From assembly GCA_964020085.1 (NCBI GenBank), contig OZ026601.1, forward strand, positions 33,531,909-33,595,908: a DNA stretch of 64,000 nucleotides. Direction: 5' to 3'. The notes below the pieces were generated by a model. It was not told the origin of the DNA and did no database searches. It worked only from the letters and a program-made list of their open reading frames with translations. Shown piece after piece: positions 21,601 to 28,294 of this stretch. Within the stretch, counting starts at the first letter, position 1. The number at the start of each line of letters is the position of its first letter. Source of the stretch: Micromussa lordhowensis. Taxonomy: Eukaryota; Cnidaria; Anthozoa; Scleractinia; Lobophylliidae. The position numbers and the translations under genes were made by a program.

Positions 21601-23127
21601 CATTATCGGTAAGACCATCAACAAAAGCTCTTCACAATGCCTTTGACATCGGCCTGAACTAGGGAACTAATTGTAAGGCAGGTCTAAAACAGGGTATTGA
21701 TTTCAGTAAGGGTCAGGTCTTAAATAAGTGAAGCCTTGGAGCCAAGAGTGGCTCATAGCTGCCGGAGCTTATCCCGGTTTCTGTAGCATGAAGCGGCTAG
21801 AAGTATTTCTACTTCCCCTGGACGGGATGCTAGTCCATCGCAGGTCCCTCCCCCACAATTTTGTTAGGTTTCCCCAACAAACAGCAGGTACCCATTTATA
21901 CACCTGGATGGAGAGAGGCACTGTGAGAGCAAAGTGTCTTGCCCAAGAACACAACACACTGTCCCCGGCCAGGGCTCGAACCCGGACCGCTCGCTCCGGA
22001 GTCGAGCACACTAACCATGAGGCCACCGCGCCTCCCAAGGTCTTAAATAGAGTATAGCATTTTTGGTCAAGTCATAAATAGGGTAGTGAAAATCCCAAAT
22101 TTTGGTCATAAATAGGGTAAGGGTTTTGGAAAGCGGGCCGCACACCCCCACCCCCCACCCCGCACAATTTTTCTGGAAAGTACCCCCTTAGGATTACTCC
22201 CTCGAGATCAAGATCAGGATCTCAATAATATTCAAGGTATTGACTCTTATTACCTGCCTTCTATAATTTATAAAAAAACGAGCCGTTAGAACAAGCCGTT
22301 TAAAACAGAACGCTTCTAAGTTACTCGTTATGTCAAGCGTGACTCGCAGTAATTCGTTAATTGGTGTAAGGTACATACATCACACAGACACAGTCCTTGT
22401 TGCCCCATGGGACGCATAAGGTGTAAGGCACAGCAAATTAACAATTTAGTCTAAGGCCCTACCCACTCTACGCCGGAGAATTTGAAAACGGTGTTTTCAC
22501 AAAACGCATCATTTCCGTCCGCACAACGCCTGAGAAATTTGAAAACGCAACAATCACCGGTCATTTTGGATTTGTGTTCGAAGAAAACTCATCCGGAGAA
22601 AACATATGAATATTTTGTCATCGTTTTCGAAAAGCTCCGTGTTTAAAATGTTTTCCGTCTTAACTAAGTCGCAAAGCCGGCGTTTTCAAATTCCTCCGGT
22701 TTGAAGAGCGTTTTCGAAAAGCTTCGTTTTCGTGACGGATTAGTGTGGAAAAAATAAAGCCGCGTTTTCAAATTCTTACGGCGCACTGTGGACTGGGTCT
22801 AGCTGTGGAAGGTGAATACTTGACCAAAACAATCATAGATGTACATCAATGGGTCAAAAAAAAACTGTAGATGTATTGCATTGTTTGTTTACTAACTCGC
22901 ACGTATTTTTCCTTGTTTCATTGTAGAATTTTATCTTTATGACCGTGGCTAACTTCGGACCTCTGACATGCTCCATCATCACAACCACGCGAAAGTTCTT
23001 CACCATTCTTGGGTCCGTCCTCCTGTTTGGAAATTCACTCATCCCTCGCCAGTGGTTTGGTGTCATGTGTGTCTTCGCTGGACTTATCCTCGACAATATT
23101 TTCGGAAAAGCAAAGAAAAAAGTGTAG
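2395..23127 (+). CDS. SLC35B1: SLC35B1-like ER nucleotide(-sugar) transporter, nine exons
   Basis: Exons are 2395-2489, 7296-7393, 7679-7815, 8327-8357, 9920-10023, 10338-10397, 12298-12424, 13263-13369 and 22927-23127. All junctions are GT-AG and phases agree throughout. The product is 319 aa, close to the 322 aa of human SLC35B1. It is a multi-span membrane protein of the drug/metabolite transporter superfamily. Family landmarks are all present: [39 protein letters not shown], and [20 protein letters not shown] in the last exon. The C-terminus KKKV fits a KKXX ER-retrieval signal. Human SLC35B1 is described as the ER ATP/ADP exchanger (AXER) and is also linked to UDP-galactose transport. 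An in-frame ATG at 2350 would add 15 residues, and a stop at 2329 limits extension further. I prefer 2395 because the length matches the family. Intron 8 (9.6 kb) contains an antisense GPCR gene. Confidence 0.93.
3262..4301. mobile_element. Fold-back DNA transposon with long terminal inverted repeats
   Basis: The left arm (3262-3402) and right arm (about 4203-4301) are near-identical inverted repeats of roughly 97 bp. Each is built from the module GGTGTCTCGAAAACTCAGACC repeated with variants (AACTTAGACCCCAGACC, AAAACTCAGACC). A 7-bp direct repeat, ATTTTGC, flanks the element at 3255-3261 and 4302-4308, as expected for a target-site duplication. No transposase is seen, so the element is non-autonomous. 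It lies in SLC35B1 intron 1 and hosts the hairpin element at 3531-3675. Confidence 0.8.
3531..3675. mobile_element. Hairpin MITE nested in the fold-back element
   Basis: Two arms of about 60 bases form an almost perfect inverted repeat: AGGAAAATTCATTACCTGAC on the left matches GTCAGGTAATGAATTTTCCT on the right. An inner pair, ACCGATATCGCA / TGCGATATCGGT, surrounds a loop that is itself partly palindromic (TCGCGAAGCGA). No ORF is present. The near-identity of the arms argues for a recent insertion or strong constraint. Confidence 0.75.
4371..4700. mobile_element. MITE-like element made of TCAACACTC / GAGTGTTGA words
   Basis: The ends are loosely inverted (CTAGTGGCATC left; GATGCCATTAG right). 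The left half is packed with TCAACACTC, CAATACTCAATCAAC and similar words, and the right half with their complements (GATTGAGCGTC, GGTTGATCGAGTGTC). The whole could fold back on itself in many registers. It has the same architecture as the elements at 30902-31259 and 34440-35730, with a different core word. Confidence 0.55.
4897..5110 (+). mobile_element. tRNA-headed SINE, truncated
   Basis: The order resembles the full-length SINE at 21727-22037: a tRNA-like head (GGTGGCCCAATGATTGGTGC), then CCACCCAGGGGTTTACATGG, then GGCAGAAGAAATACTCCGTA. The B box is poorly preserved. The copy ends about 30 bases before the piggyBac element. Confidence 0.55.
5140..7131 (-). mobile_element. Internally deleted piggyBac transposon with TTAA target duplication
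   Basis: Perfect 13-bp terminal inverted repeats, CCCATTGACATCC at 5144-5156 and GGATGTCAATGGG at 7115-7127, are flanked on both sides by TTAA (5140-5143 and 7128-7131). This is the piggyBac signature. The element proper is 1,984 bp and carries a broken transposase gene on the minus strand. It lies in SLC35B1 intron 1. Confidence 0.92.
5950..6875 (-). pseudogene. piggyBac-type (DDE_Tnp_1_7) transposase, frameshifted and C-terminally deleted
   Basis: Translation starts at 6875 with an acidic N-terminus ([11 protein letters not shown]...EEIDQM) of the sort found in PGBD4-like transposases. Later frames continue the same protein: [52 protein letters not shown], then [20 protein letters not shown], which holds the first catalytic Asp (VDEG). 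At least two frameshifts (near 6540-6560 and 6260) break the frame. Everything after about [20 protein letters not shown] is missing, so the second and third catalytic Asp and the C-terminal Cys-rich domain are absent. No active enzyme can come from this copy. Confidence 0.85.
8030..8240. repeat. Dispersed repeat of the 'CCACAACACCGGGAACTCCG' type
   Basis: The stretch AGGCCACAACACCGGGAACT with CGTGCCCTAC and CCCACAGGTGTTGTGAATTA looks like a repeat common in marine invertebrate genomes. I recognise it from memory only. There is no coding potential. It lies in SLC35B1 introns 3 to 4 between exons 3 and 4. Confidence 0.3.
8643..8760. repeat. Hairpin carrying a Penelope-like 3' tail
   Basis: AAGATAATTTAGTTTTATCA...TTGGCCAC on the left pairs with GTGGCCAATTC...TGATAAAACCAAATTATCTT on the right. 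The right arm, read as [19 protein letters not shown], matches [19 protein letters not shown] at the end of the Penelope-like element at 62970-63660. It is therefore two head-to-head tail copies of that family. Confidence 0.6.
9208..9780. mobile_element. piggyBac-family MITE
   Basis: The right end reads GGAGTCAATGGG (9765-9776) followed by TTAA (9777-9780). The left end reads GCCATTGACTCC (9212-9223) preceded by TCAA (9208-9211), a one-base change from TTAA. The tips resemble those of the larger piggyBac copy at 5140-7131 (CCCATTGACATCC). No transposase remains; the short ORFs inside are not recognisable. Confidence 0.75.
11155..11366. mobile_element. MITE with 28-bp inverted ends and TAA duplication
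   Basis: GGTCGTGTTCTATTGGGATC at the left matches GATCCCAGTAGAACACGACC at the right, followed inward by ACCGTTT / AAACGGT. TAA flanks both ends (11152-11154 and 11367-11369), as in PIF/Harbinger-like elements. The interior is rich in CAACCAG / CTGGTTG words. It lies in SLC35B1 intron 6. Confidence 0.72.
11748..12068 (+). mobile_element. MITE family 'TTCCATGAGCG', copy A
   Basis: It begins AACAATTATTCCATGAGCG and includes an imperfect palindrome (TTGAATATGAGATGG ... CCAATCTCATATCCAACAAG), then GGAATAATTGTTTTATTAA. The distal part ends CCAATCAGAAAGCTATAATT and GCATTATCCGAGGTTGAGAA. Other copies are at 12900-13186 (inverted), 27331-27816 and 56230-56525. Confidence 0.75.
12470..12890 (+). mobile_element. 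tRNA-derived SINE
   Basis: The head has an A-box-like GGTATAGTGGTGAGAGCATT and a weak B box. The body has ATATGTGGGTTGATTCTGTT, GTTGGTTCTTG and GTTTTTCTCCGGGTACTC. The same body is present in the minus-strand SINE at 60851-61117. It lies in SLC35B1 intron 7. Confidence 0.65.
12900..13186 (-). mobile_element. MITE family 'TTCCATGAGCG', copy B (inverted)
   Basis: The end AACAATTATTCCATTCGCCC, the body GTTGGATATGAAG, the centre CTCGCGCTATGCGCTCG and the final CTCATGGAATAATTGTTATA match copy A in opposite orientation. The distal segment at 12900-12950 corresponds to the CCAATCAGAAAGCT...GGTTGAGAATTTA end of copy A. It ends about 75 bases before SLC35B1 exon 8. Confidence 0.65.
13616..14653 (-). 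CDS. Single-exon class A (rhodopsin-like) G-protein-coupled receptor
   Basis: This is a 345-aa intact ORF on the minus strand inside SLC35B1 intron 8. The N-terminus has two N-glycosylation sequons (NDT, NVT). TM1 holds the GN motif (VGNSL) and TM2 LGVAD. TM3 ends in ALDRAYSV (DR retained). TM6 has TWVPF in place of CWxP. TM7 ends [14 protein letters not shown], where NPxxY has lost its proline, and is followed by a basic helix 8 and a 60-residue tail. No Cys occurs at the usual start of TM3 or in extracellular loop 2, and TM5 lacks its proline. Lack of the disulfide and the TM5 proline is known for the melanocortin/EDG/cannabinoid group, which makes a MECA-like cnidarian orphan receptor likely. 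The ligand cannot be told. Confidence 0.9.
   Translation of the reverse strand: MNDTNVTTEQDTREYLKPSLLGWAIAYAVVAVAVMVGNSLTIAAFSTNKKLASARTNFFLVSLGVADFMVGACSIPMYVAEMLFFYFREDATSLQFHEIYLPIDAFMGFASIFALVAIALDRAYSVLRPHRHKKITKATYLREIFLVWFLAACVAGIRVLSNFTSQDLLKSVFSYAMLACIFSSLILIFLAYALIWHKVRSPVNLPHRTATKQEKKLAVTLSIITLVFVLTWVPFYIMNITILFCQSCYVLELIYFAKFLHYSNSFANFIIYALKIREFRKTVAKLLCGKTHFKVSVNWNWPKERQSVLPKHEAISIQDIRIHVRQLAHPLANNGIELTSDNQSE
14820..14890. repeat. Short dispersed repeat (GTGTTCAGCCTTAAAAGG)
   Basis: The sequence GTGTTCAGCCTTAAAAGG ... GGTACCTTTTAGGGCATTGA recurs inverted at 31999-32070 (ACCCTAAAAGGTATCGCGAA ... CCTTTTGAGGCTGAACACC). Both copies contain an inner CCTTTTAGGG-type palindrome. The first lies just 5' of the GPCR gene. 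Confidence 0.45.
15257..15870 (-). pseudogene. L1-like LINE reverse transcriptase remnant
   Basis: Minus-strand frames give [11 protein letters not shown] (15616-15867) and then [20 protein letters not shown] ... [20 protein letters not shown] (15273-15500). This is the order seen at the C-terminal end of L1-type reverse transcriptases (thumb/C-terminal domain). Frameshifts and stops separate the pieces, and the palm motifs are gone. It is a dead 5'-truncated insertion in SLC35B1 intron 8. Confidence 0.7.
16150..16840. repeat. Diverged tandem duplication, unit about 300-340 bp
   Basis: The series TTGTAGTTGTGTTAACTTT, GTTGTGTAAATTTTATACTC, CACAGGGATGAAAAAATGG, GGAGCTAAACAG (16174-16463) is repeated as TTGTAGCTGTGTTAAGTTT, GTTGCGTAAATTTTACACTC, AGATAGGGATTGAAAAAAAT, GGAGCTAAACAG (16515-16762). 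Spacing differs by indels. The minus frame of the first unit gives a 155-aa ORF that I consider fortuitous. Confidence 0.6.
18360..18595. other. Intronic stretch without recognisable genes (part of 16840-18595)
   Basis: From the end of the tandem duplication to the minisatellite, all within SLC35B1 intron 8, I see AT-rich sequence with several short ORFs (16822, 17833, 18361) but no domain, splice pattern or repeat that I can support. Confidence 0.3.
18596..18925. repeat. Degenerate minisatellite, unit about 33 bp
   Basis: About nine units follow the pattern AAAATGGCGGGAAATTGAGT + CCGACGGCAAGA, with changes such as AAAATAGCGGGAAATTGAGC. In the minus direction it reads as repeating peptides ([11 protein letters not shown]), which explains two ORFs there; these are not genes. 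GGCGGGAAA resembles an E2F site, so each unit carries an E2F-like word. Confidence 0.8.
19946..20128. mobile_element. Near-perfect hairpin MITE, 183 bp
   Basis: The left arm starts GGTTAGAGACTGTTAGTTCG and the right arm ends CGAACTAACAGTCTCTAACC. Pairing continues inward through TGTTTTGTTTTCAAATACACG, CACTTGCTTACTG and GAAATTTTCAATACTGCA to a small loop (AGCTTCGCTTCG). The arms are about 80-85 bp and almost identical. No ORF is present. It lies in SLC35B1 intron 8. Confidence 0.8.
20470..20835 (+). repeat. Dispersed repeat 'ACTACCAGACAGTTGAC', copy 1
   Basis: Landmarks are ACACTACCAGACAGTTGACC, CCCCAGGTTG, ACTGTTTGGT, CAAATCTTCAAAATTTCC, ATCCTTTGAGAAAAA and CCCGCCTTAAGCTC. The same series occurs inverted at 50600-50935. 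It is probably a non-autonomous transposon; clear ends were not found. Confidence 0.6.
21395..22195. repeat. Repeat element with 'TCTTAAATAGGGTAT' words, split by a SINE
   Basis: The segment starts CTCCCCGGGGGGTAGGGG and ends CTGGAAAGTACCCCCTTAGG. Between them are many variants of GGTCATAAATAGGGTATCG. A SINE (21727-22037) has inserted into one TCTTAAATA word. Confidence 0.6.
21727..22037 (-). mobile_element. Full-length tRNA-derived SINE with 12-bp target duplication
   Basis: AGGTCTTAAATA flanks it on both sides (21715-21726 and 22038-22049). On the minus strand the 5' head reads GGGAGGCGCGGTGGCCTCAT ... GGTTAGTGTGCTCGACTCC ... GTCCGGGTTCGAGCCC (A and B boxes of RNA polymerase III). The body follows with CCAGGTGTATAAATGGGTAC, CCATCCAGGGG-type sequence and AAATACTTCTAGCCGCTTC. 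The intact duplication suggests a fairly recent insertion. Confidence 0.88.
22455..22800. mobile_element. MITE with 'AATTTGAAAACG' subterminal repeats
   Basis: The ends are inverted: CACTCTACGCCGGAGAATTT left against AAATTCTTACGGCGCACTGTG right, both followed inward by GAAAACG. Inside are repeats of GTTTTCGAAAAGC and GTTTTCAAATTCC. A related fragment is at 38165-38335. It ends about 125 bases before the last SLC35B1 exon. Confidence 0.65.
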
Positions 23128-23663
23128 AAATATAATAATCAATTTGGTTGTGCAAGTAAATGTTTAGGTCAGAATCACATCGGTGCCCGGCCCGTGGCTG
23201 ACGTCACAACGTTCGGGAGCGCTCGTGTTGTTTCTGATCGGTCTGAAAGAACCGGAAACTCGTTGAATGCTTCCCGAAGATTCGCCTGAAACGTTACTTG
23301 TTTCCCTGAATTCCCTCGCTGTAAGATTACCCATGAAATACAAGAAACAAATATATTTATGGCTCCTGTATCTCTAAGGGACCGTTAATTTTTTATGAGG
23401 TAGGGGGGGCTGGTGGGATTTGGTAGATAGTCTCTGTAACATATGATGGCCCCCCTCTTAACCGGATATTTTTTCCCTTGCCCCCCCTCATAAACCTAAA
23501 TTTTTTTAATGACCCCCCCCCCAAAAAAAAAAAAAAGAAGTCAAAAGCAAAGCAAAAAGAATGATCAAGTAAAGTTTACTTTATAAGTTAAACATAAAAA
23601 CTGCAGTTTCAAAAAGGTCTTTCTGAATCACCGTTTTCACCTATGGGATATGTCCTTTGTGTA

Positions 23664-24285
23664 CAGTCAACTCTCGTTATAACGGACACCCTCGGGACCG
23701 GCGTTTAGTGTCCGTAATAGCGAGAGTCCGTAATAGCGGGGTACGGAAATAAAAGTGCCATTAAAGGGTGCTGAGTTAATATACACTATACCAGTGGGGT
23801 AATTTTATATCTTTAATGTGTTAAATGTGCCAAGTATACGATAAACACCACATTTAACGATACGGTCCTTCAATTGCCGTTCCGAATAAAAACGTAACAA
23901 CGTGAACTGAAACTGAAAAAGGAAAAGGCGCAAGCTGAAGTAAAGAAACCAAAAAGTCTACATGACAAAAGTCTGACCGGCCGAACGAGAAAATAAACTT
24001 TCCAGACTATTTTGAAGTGTGCGTTGACAAATGAAGAAGAACAGACTGCCATTTTACGTAATGATGTTACATGAGAACTTTTTAGTGTCCGCTTCATCGA
24101 GAGTGAAAACAATAAAATTGTTATGTTGGTACCACAAAAGTGTCCGTAATTCCGTAATAGCGAGAGTCCGTAATAGCGGGAGTTGTTTTCAGTCAAACCT
24201 CTATAGCTTTCGCCGGGGATCTGAAATTTGTCCGTAATAGCGAGCGTCCGTAATAGCGGGGTGTCCGCAAGGCGAGAGTTGACTG
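23664..24285. mobile_element. Tc1/pogo-type MITE with TA duplication
   Basis: CAGTCAACTCTCG at the left tip and CGAGAGTTGACTG at the right are perfect 13-bp inverted ends flanked by TA (23662-23663 and 24286-24287). The tip resembles Tigger/pogo termini. Subterminal words CCGTAATAGCGAGAGTCCG and TAATAGCGGGGT recur several times near both ends. No transposase is present. Confidence 0.82.
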
Positions 24286-24320
24286 TACTCTGACTATTTT
24301 TAACCCAACAAGTTGACCTA

Positions 24321-24725
24321 ACCAGGGGGGTTCGGGGCATTCTCCCCCGAGAAAATTTAGAATTTCAGAACTTCAGAAACGCTATTTTACGCCATTCTGG
24401 CAAACATTTTGTAACATTTGTAGATTCATTTACTGCAGTTTAAATTGAAAATAGTAGAAATAACTTTAAAATATTTACATGTGCACTGGCCATGGTAATC
24501 TGTCTTTTCCTTTGATAAACAAGGTACTGTTTGTTGTTGGGAGTGAACATTCTCAAGTAGTTTTGAATTGATATTGTTCCATCCATTACAAACTAGGGGG
24601 GTCCAGGGGGCATGTTCCCCTGGAAAATTTTAGATTTTTAGAACCTCAGAAATGCAATTTTAGGGCATTTTGGTAGAAAATTTTGCACCATCATAGATGC
24701 TGTTCTTACAACATTTTAGGGTAAC
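24321..24725. repeat. Tandem duplication, period about 270 bp
   Basis: CCAGGGGGGTTCGGGGCATT, CGAGAAAATTTAGAATTTCAG and ACGCCATTCTGG (24321-24410) recur as TAGGGGGGTCCAGGGGGCAT, GAAAATTTTAGATTTTTAGA and GGGCATTTTGG (24591-24690). It borders the LINE fragment on its 5' side. Confidence 0.55.
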
Positions 24726-24728
24726 TTT

Positions 24729-25472
24729 TTGAGTGACCCCCCCCCCCCCCTTACAGACAATAGACCCACAGCTGCAAGAACGCAACCACCAATCTCCCAG
24801 CCCAACGATCAACGATCCTCCTCAAATCAGAGTCATGTACACAACCCAAATGAGCGATCATCGAAGGGACCAGTATTGTTGTTAGGGGATTCGATGATAA
24901 GAGGAATACAACAACGCAAGTTTGCCCCAAATCGCTATGTAAATAAACAGACTATTGCTGGGGGAACGAGGGAAATAAGGCAGTTCATCAACCACATGCA
25001 GGAAAGAAATGATTATGATTACATTGTAATCCATTCCGGTACAAATGATGTTGGCAATCTGACCGCAAACGAAATAAGAATAAACATGGAAAACTGCCTC
25101 ATCAAACTAAAGCAAAGATGGCCGAATAGTACCATAGCAATTTCGGGACTGACCTACGTCCCACGGGGCAGCGGTAAAAATCAGCTTATTGATGAAATCA
25201 ACTGTGACTATGAAAGCATATGCACAGAGCTAGGTGTGACTTTCATCGACAACAAAGGAGTAACGTGCGACAACTACGGAAACTTAATTGAGCAAGTATT
25301 CTACGATGACGTTCACCTGAACAACAAAATCGGTACAAAGAAACTTGTAACAAACATCAAATACCATCTAGGACTTAAGGGCAGAAACCTCGAAAGCTTG
25401 CCAAGGAATCGACGTGGTTTTGCTCTCGTCCCAAACGGTCTTCAGAGAGGACAGCCCTATAACGAACGCTGA
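24729..25472 (+). pseudogene. LINE ORF1 with an SGNH/GDSL esterase domain (5'-truncated)
   Basis: The frame is open for 247 codons but starts from TTG in a C-tract of the host element. No ATG is in frame before residue about 57, so the original start has been lost. The domain looks catalytically whole: VLLLGDSMIRGIQ (nucleophile block), HSGTNDVGNL (Gly/Asn block) and FYDDVHLNN (Asp-x-x-His block). Esterase ORF1 proteins of this kind are known from CR1/L2-clade LINEs. The start of an endonuclease ORF2 follows 100 bases downstream, as expected. A domesticated host gene is the alternative, but the lack of a start and the truncated neighbour argue against it. Confidence 0.75.
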
Positions 25473-25574
25473 AGAAGGAACTACCACAATAATCAACCAT
25501 TACAAGCGCTCAACCTAATTGCAGAGTATCTAAGAGACAGCGAGATGATGATGAGATAAGTAATCCCTTTCCAC

Positions 25575-25880
25575 TTGCTTTTTCCATTCCGTGTGTCGCG
25601 TCATTTGCGAATAGGGTTCTGGAATTTGAATGGTTTTAACAGTAGCATTCTAGGAAATAAGCTAAAAACAAACGATTTCTTAAGCATAATTAACAAGCAT
25701 GACATTTTTGCACTTGTTGAAACACATGCAACTTATGAAACAGAGATGAATATAAGTAAATTCAAACATTTTATCAAGTGTAGGAATCAATTGTGTATTT
25801 TTGTTGTTTCTAATTTTTAGTTATTTGGTTGAAGTCGATGTATATTTATTGTATAAGACTCCAAATAAACAAACATGACA
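25575..25880 (+). pseudogene. LINE ORF2 start (EEP endonuclease), cut short and joined to a 3' end
   Basis: The peptide RIGFWNLNGFNSSILGNKLK ... DIFALVETHATYETEMNISK is the beginning of an exonuclease-endonuclease-phosphatase domain as in CR1/L2 LINEs (Asn of NLNG and Glu of ETH visible). After KCRNQL the family sequence stops and AT-rich 3'-end-like sequence with AATAAA (near 25863) follows. Thus most of ORF2, including the reverse transcriptase, is missing: an internally deleted copy. Confidence 0.72.
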
Positions 25881-25999
25881 TAAACATTAACATTTGGCTG
25901 CCCCCCCCCCCCCCTTTAAGGCCAGTTTTTTTTCATGGCCCCCTCCCCATCAATCCCACCAGCCCCCCTATCTCATAATCAAAGGCTCTCTGAGCAGCT

Positions 26000-27160
26000 C
26001 ATGGATGAATAGCCCAATGCCAAGTTTACTTTTGCCACTGTGGCAAAACGAGTCTTTGAGCGAAACTATTGGTATGAAAATATATGTCACCTGCACGGTC
26101 ATTCGCATGAAAATCAAGTGATTTTCATGGGAAACGTTTGGCACAAGCACTCGTTCTGCAAATAGAAACTCAGACGGTGGAAGTCAAAGTCTACATTTGT
26201 GCCAAGCGGCCCATCAGGCCAGCACTGATAAAAAATAATCTAACAAAAAAACAATTTACCATCTTCTCGTGGCTGTTTACAATGTCCGATTAAAAGCTTT
26301 AGATATCAAGAGGGTCGTACAGGGAAGTCTCTGGCACGGTTCACGAACCTAAAATACAGAGGATCACGGTTCACGGATAAAAAAATTTCGATTTCCCGAA
26401 TTACGAAAATAAGAAAGTAAGGACCTGTTCTTACATTAAAAACAGTGTTTGTAGGAAGCAAAATCGCGAATGGCTAAATCAAGGCTCCGTAATTGCATAT
26501 TGCATGGCTAAGGCACTCTCGATAGACCACTGTAACTATTCGGAGAACTTGTGTCTCAAAATCACATAGAGTTGTGTGGTAAAATCACGAATATCGGTTA
26601 ATATTTCAGGTTCTTCACGGATCACGCAAAACCTTCAGGTCACGAATCAGGAAGAACAAGAACCGCAGTATGCGGTTGAAAACCGAGCTTTAAAAAAACG
26701 CGGTTACTTACACTGTCTGCGAAATGTGACTCTCTTGCCCTTCAGCAAATATACAAAAAAAAGAGTCTTTGCATAGCGTGAGTTTAGCGTGACTTGTAAT
26801 CGGAGAATTTTGTTTACGTCTAATGAAAAAACACCTTGACCTTTCAATATAAATTTACACATGGTTTTTGACGAGCGCTATGCTTCTTGTCTTTCCATGT
26901 CCATTTGTTACAGCTACTGCTGCTTAGCTTGACAAATTTCAATTTTACAACTCCACGAGTTGAACCAAAAACCATCTTCGTGCCGCGTTAGCCGCCATAT
27001 GTACGAACTCCATGTTGTCGGACAAAAAATTCGTCTTTCTAGTACCCCGCTAAAACCTGCTGAAACTACACCACGAAGTGCCTAGGAAAAGAACCATACT
27101 AAGCAGGGGAGGGCTGGGAGAAACGATTTAATCCGGTTTAATGAATAAATTAATCAGAAT
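26000..27160. other. Intergenic stretch without recognised genes
   Basis: I see no supportable exon. GGTTCACG-type words recur (26338, 26366, 26613-26650), suggesting another decayed repeat, but no ends could be set. Confidence 0.3.
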
Positions 27161-27161
27161 C

Positions 27162-27223
27162 GAGTGAGTGAGTGAGTGAGTGAGTGAGTGAGTGAGTGAG
27201 TGAGTGAGTGAGTGAGTGAGTGA
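27162..27223. repeat. (GTGA)n microsatellite
   Basis: About 15 uninterrupted GTGA units. The minus strand reads as LTHS repeats, an artefact. Confidence 0.97.
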
Positions 27224-27330
27224 TCGAGTGCCATCCGACTGCCTCCTAAGCTCATGGATGTTACGTAACATCCATGAGCAAAAATGAACGGTCCCTAACG
27301 GAACGGTCGGCAACAGATGATGTAGACTAT

Positions 27331-27334
27331 TTAA

Positions 27335-27373
<39 letters not shown>

Positions 27374-27816
27374 CCAGTCTCGTATCCAACAAGCGCGAAT
27401 GTAATAATTGTTTTATTAAATTCTCAACCTTCGGTTTTTTTATTAAAGCCAAAGAAACGACCGGAAAGTGATGTGACTTCCGGGCGCAAAACGAAATGAT
27501 CTCATGATCACATGATAAGTGCACCGCCGTGCGAACAGTTGAATGAAAAATCAAAAGCGAAGCAAATTACAGCTGAAATGAATTTACAGTAATCCAAACA
27601 TCATTAATCCATAGTTTCTTGTATTTCTTGCGTGGATATCTCGCCAAATCTGCCTTTTTCATCCATTTTTTTTTGTCGACGAAAATTTTAAGCTGAGCGA
27701 CATTTGCCGCATTCATTTCCATATAAGGTCAAACGCAGGTATAATGGCTGGTAACCGAGATCTAGTGAACCAATCAGAAAGCTAGAATTGCATTATCCGA
27801 GGTTGATAATTTAATA
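27331..27816 (+). mobile_element. MITE family 'TTCCATGAGCG', copy C
   Basis: It starts TTAACAATTATTCCATGAGC and has the inverted pair GTTGGATATGAGATGG / CTCGTATCCAACAAGCGC. Its right part (GGTCAAACGCAGGTATAATG, CCAATCAGAAAGCT, CATTATCCGAGGTTGA) matches copy A closely. The central palindrome is shortened compared with copies A and D. Confidence 0.72.
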
Positions 27817-28294
27817 ATGGTAGATGACCTGCTTCGCTAACACTTTCTCTTACGAATTATCATCGTTAAAACTATGATTAAACTGGAGCAAGAGATGACG
27901 ATCTTACGCCTTCCTTTGATTGCGAAGTGTTGTGCGCCAACGCTCTCGTGAAATTTGAAGCTTTTGATATATTTTCATGACAGTTGGCAAGATTTTTCGA
28001 GCGGCTCGTCGCCTGCGTTTCATAAAACACCCAAAGGGAGCGCCCCTCCCCACCTCCCCATTTGTTGCTAACCTTTGTTCGATCACCAGCCTGGAAAATG
28101 AAAAGGAAACGTCTTCTATGCAGTCTATTTCACTCTTTCTTCCCGCCACTTGCCAGTACCATGGGAGCTAGGAGTTAGGTAATGAAACGTTTGAGATGAG
28201 ATCGTTTCCTTACGCGGCGATTTAAGTCAACTGACGCATTCTCTTAAACTTTTGTCACCCGAAACTACGGTTCCTCCCTCAATTCAACTCAATA

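Larger units (their letters stand above)
23393..25978. mobile_element. 2.6-kb inverted-repeat element with nested insertions
   Basis: The left end TTATGAGGTAGGGGGGGCTG + GTGGGATT (23393-23420) and the right end AATCCCAC + CAGCCCCCCTATCTCATAA (25951-25978) are inverted with one mismatch over 28 bp. Long C/G tracts lie just inside both ends. A pogo-like MITE (23664-24285) and a CR1/L2-like LINE piece (about 24755-25880) sit within. No transposase of its own is seen, and no clear target duplication was found. Confidence 0.6.

Noticed and set aside
22840..22856. A third piggyBac-like tip (ACATCAATGGGTCAA)
   Set aside because: It lacks TTAA and a partner end; only partial similarity to the tips at 5144 and 7127.
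23270..23300. Another Penelope/hammerhead-like stretch (CCCGAAGATTCGCCTGAAACG)
   Set aside because: CTGANGA and the cleavage triplet are missing and no stem II is clear.
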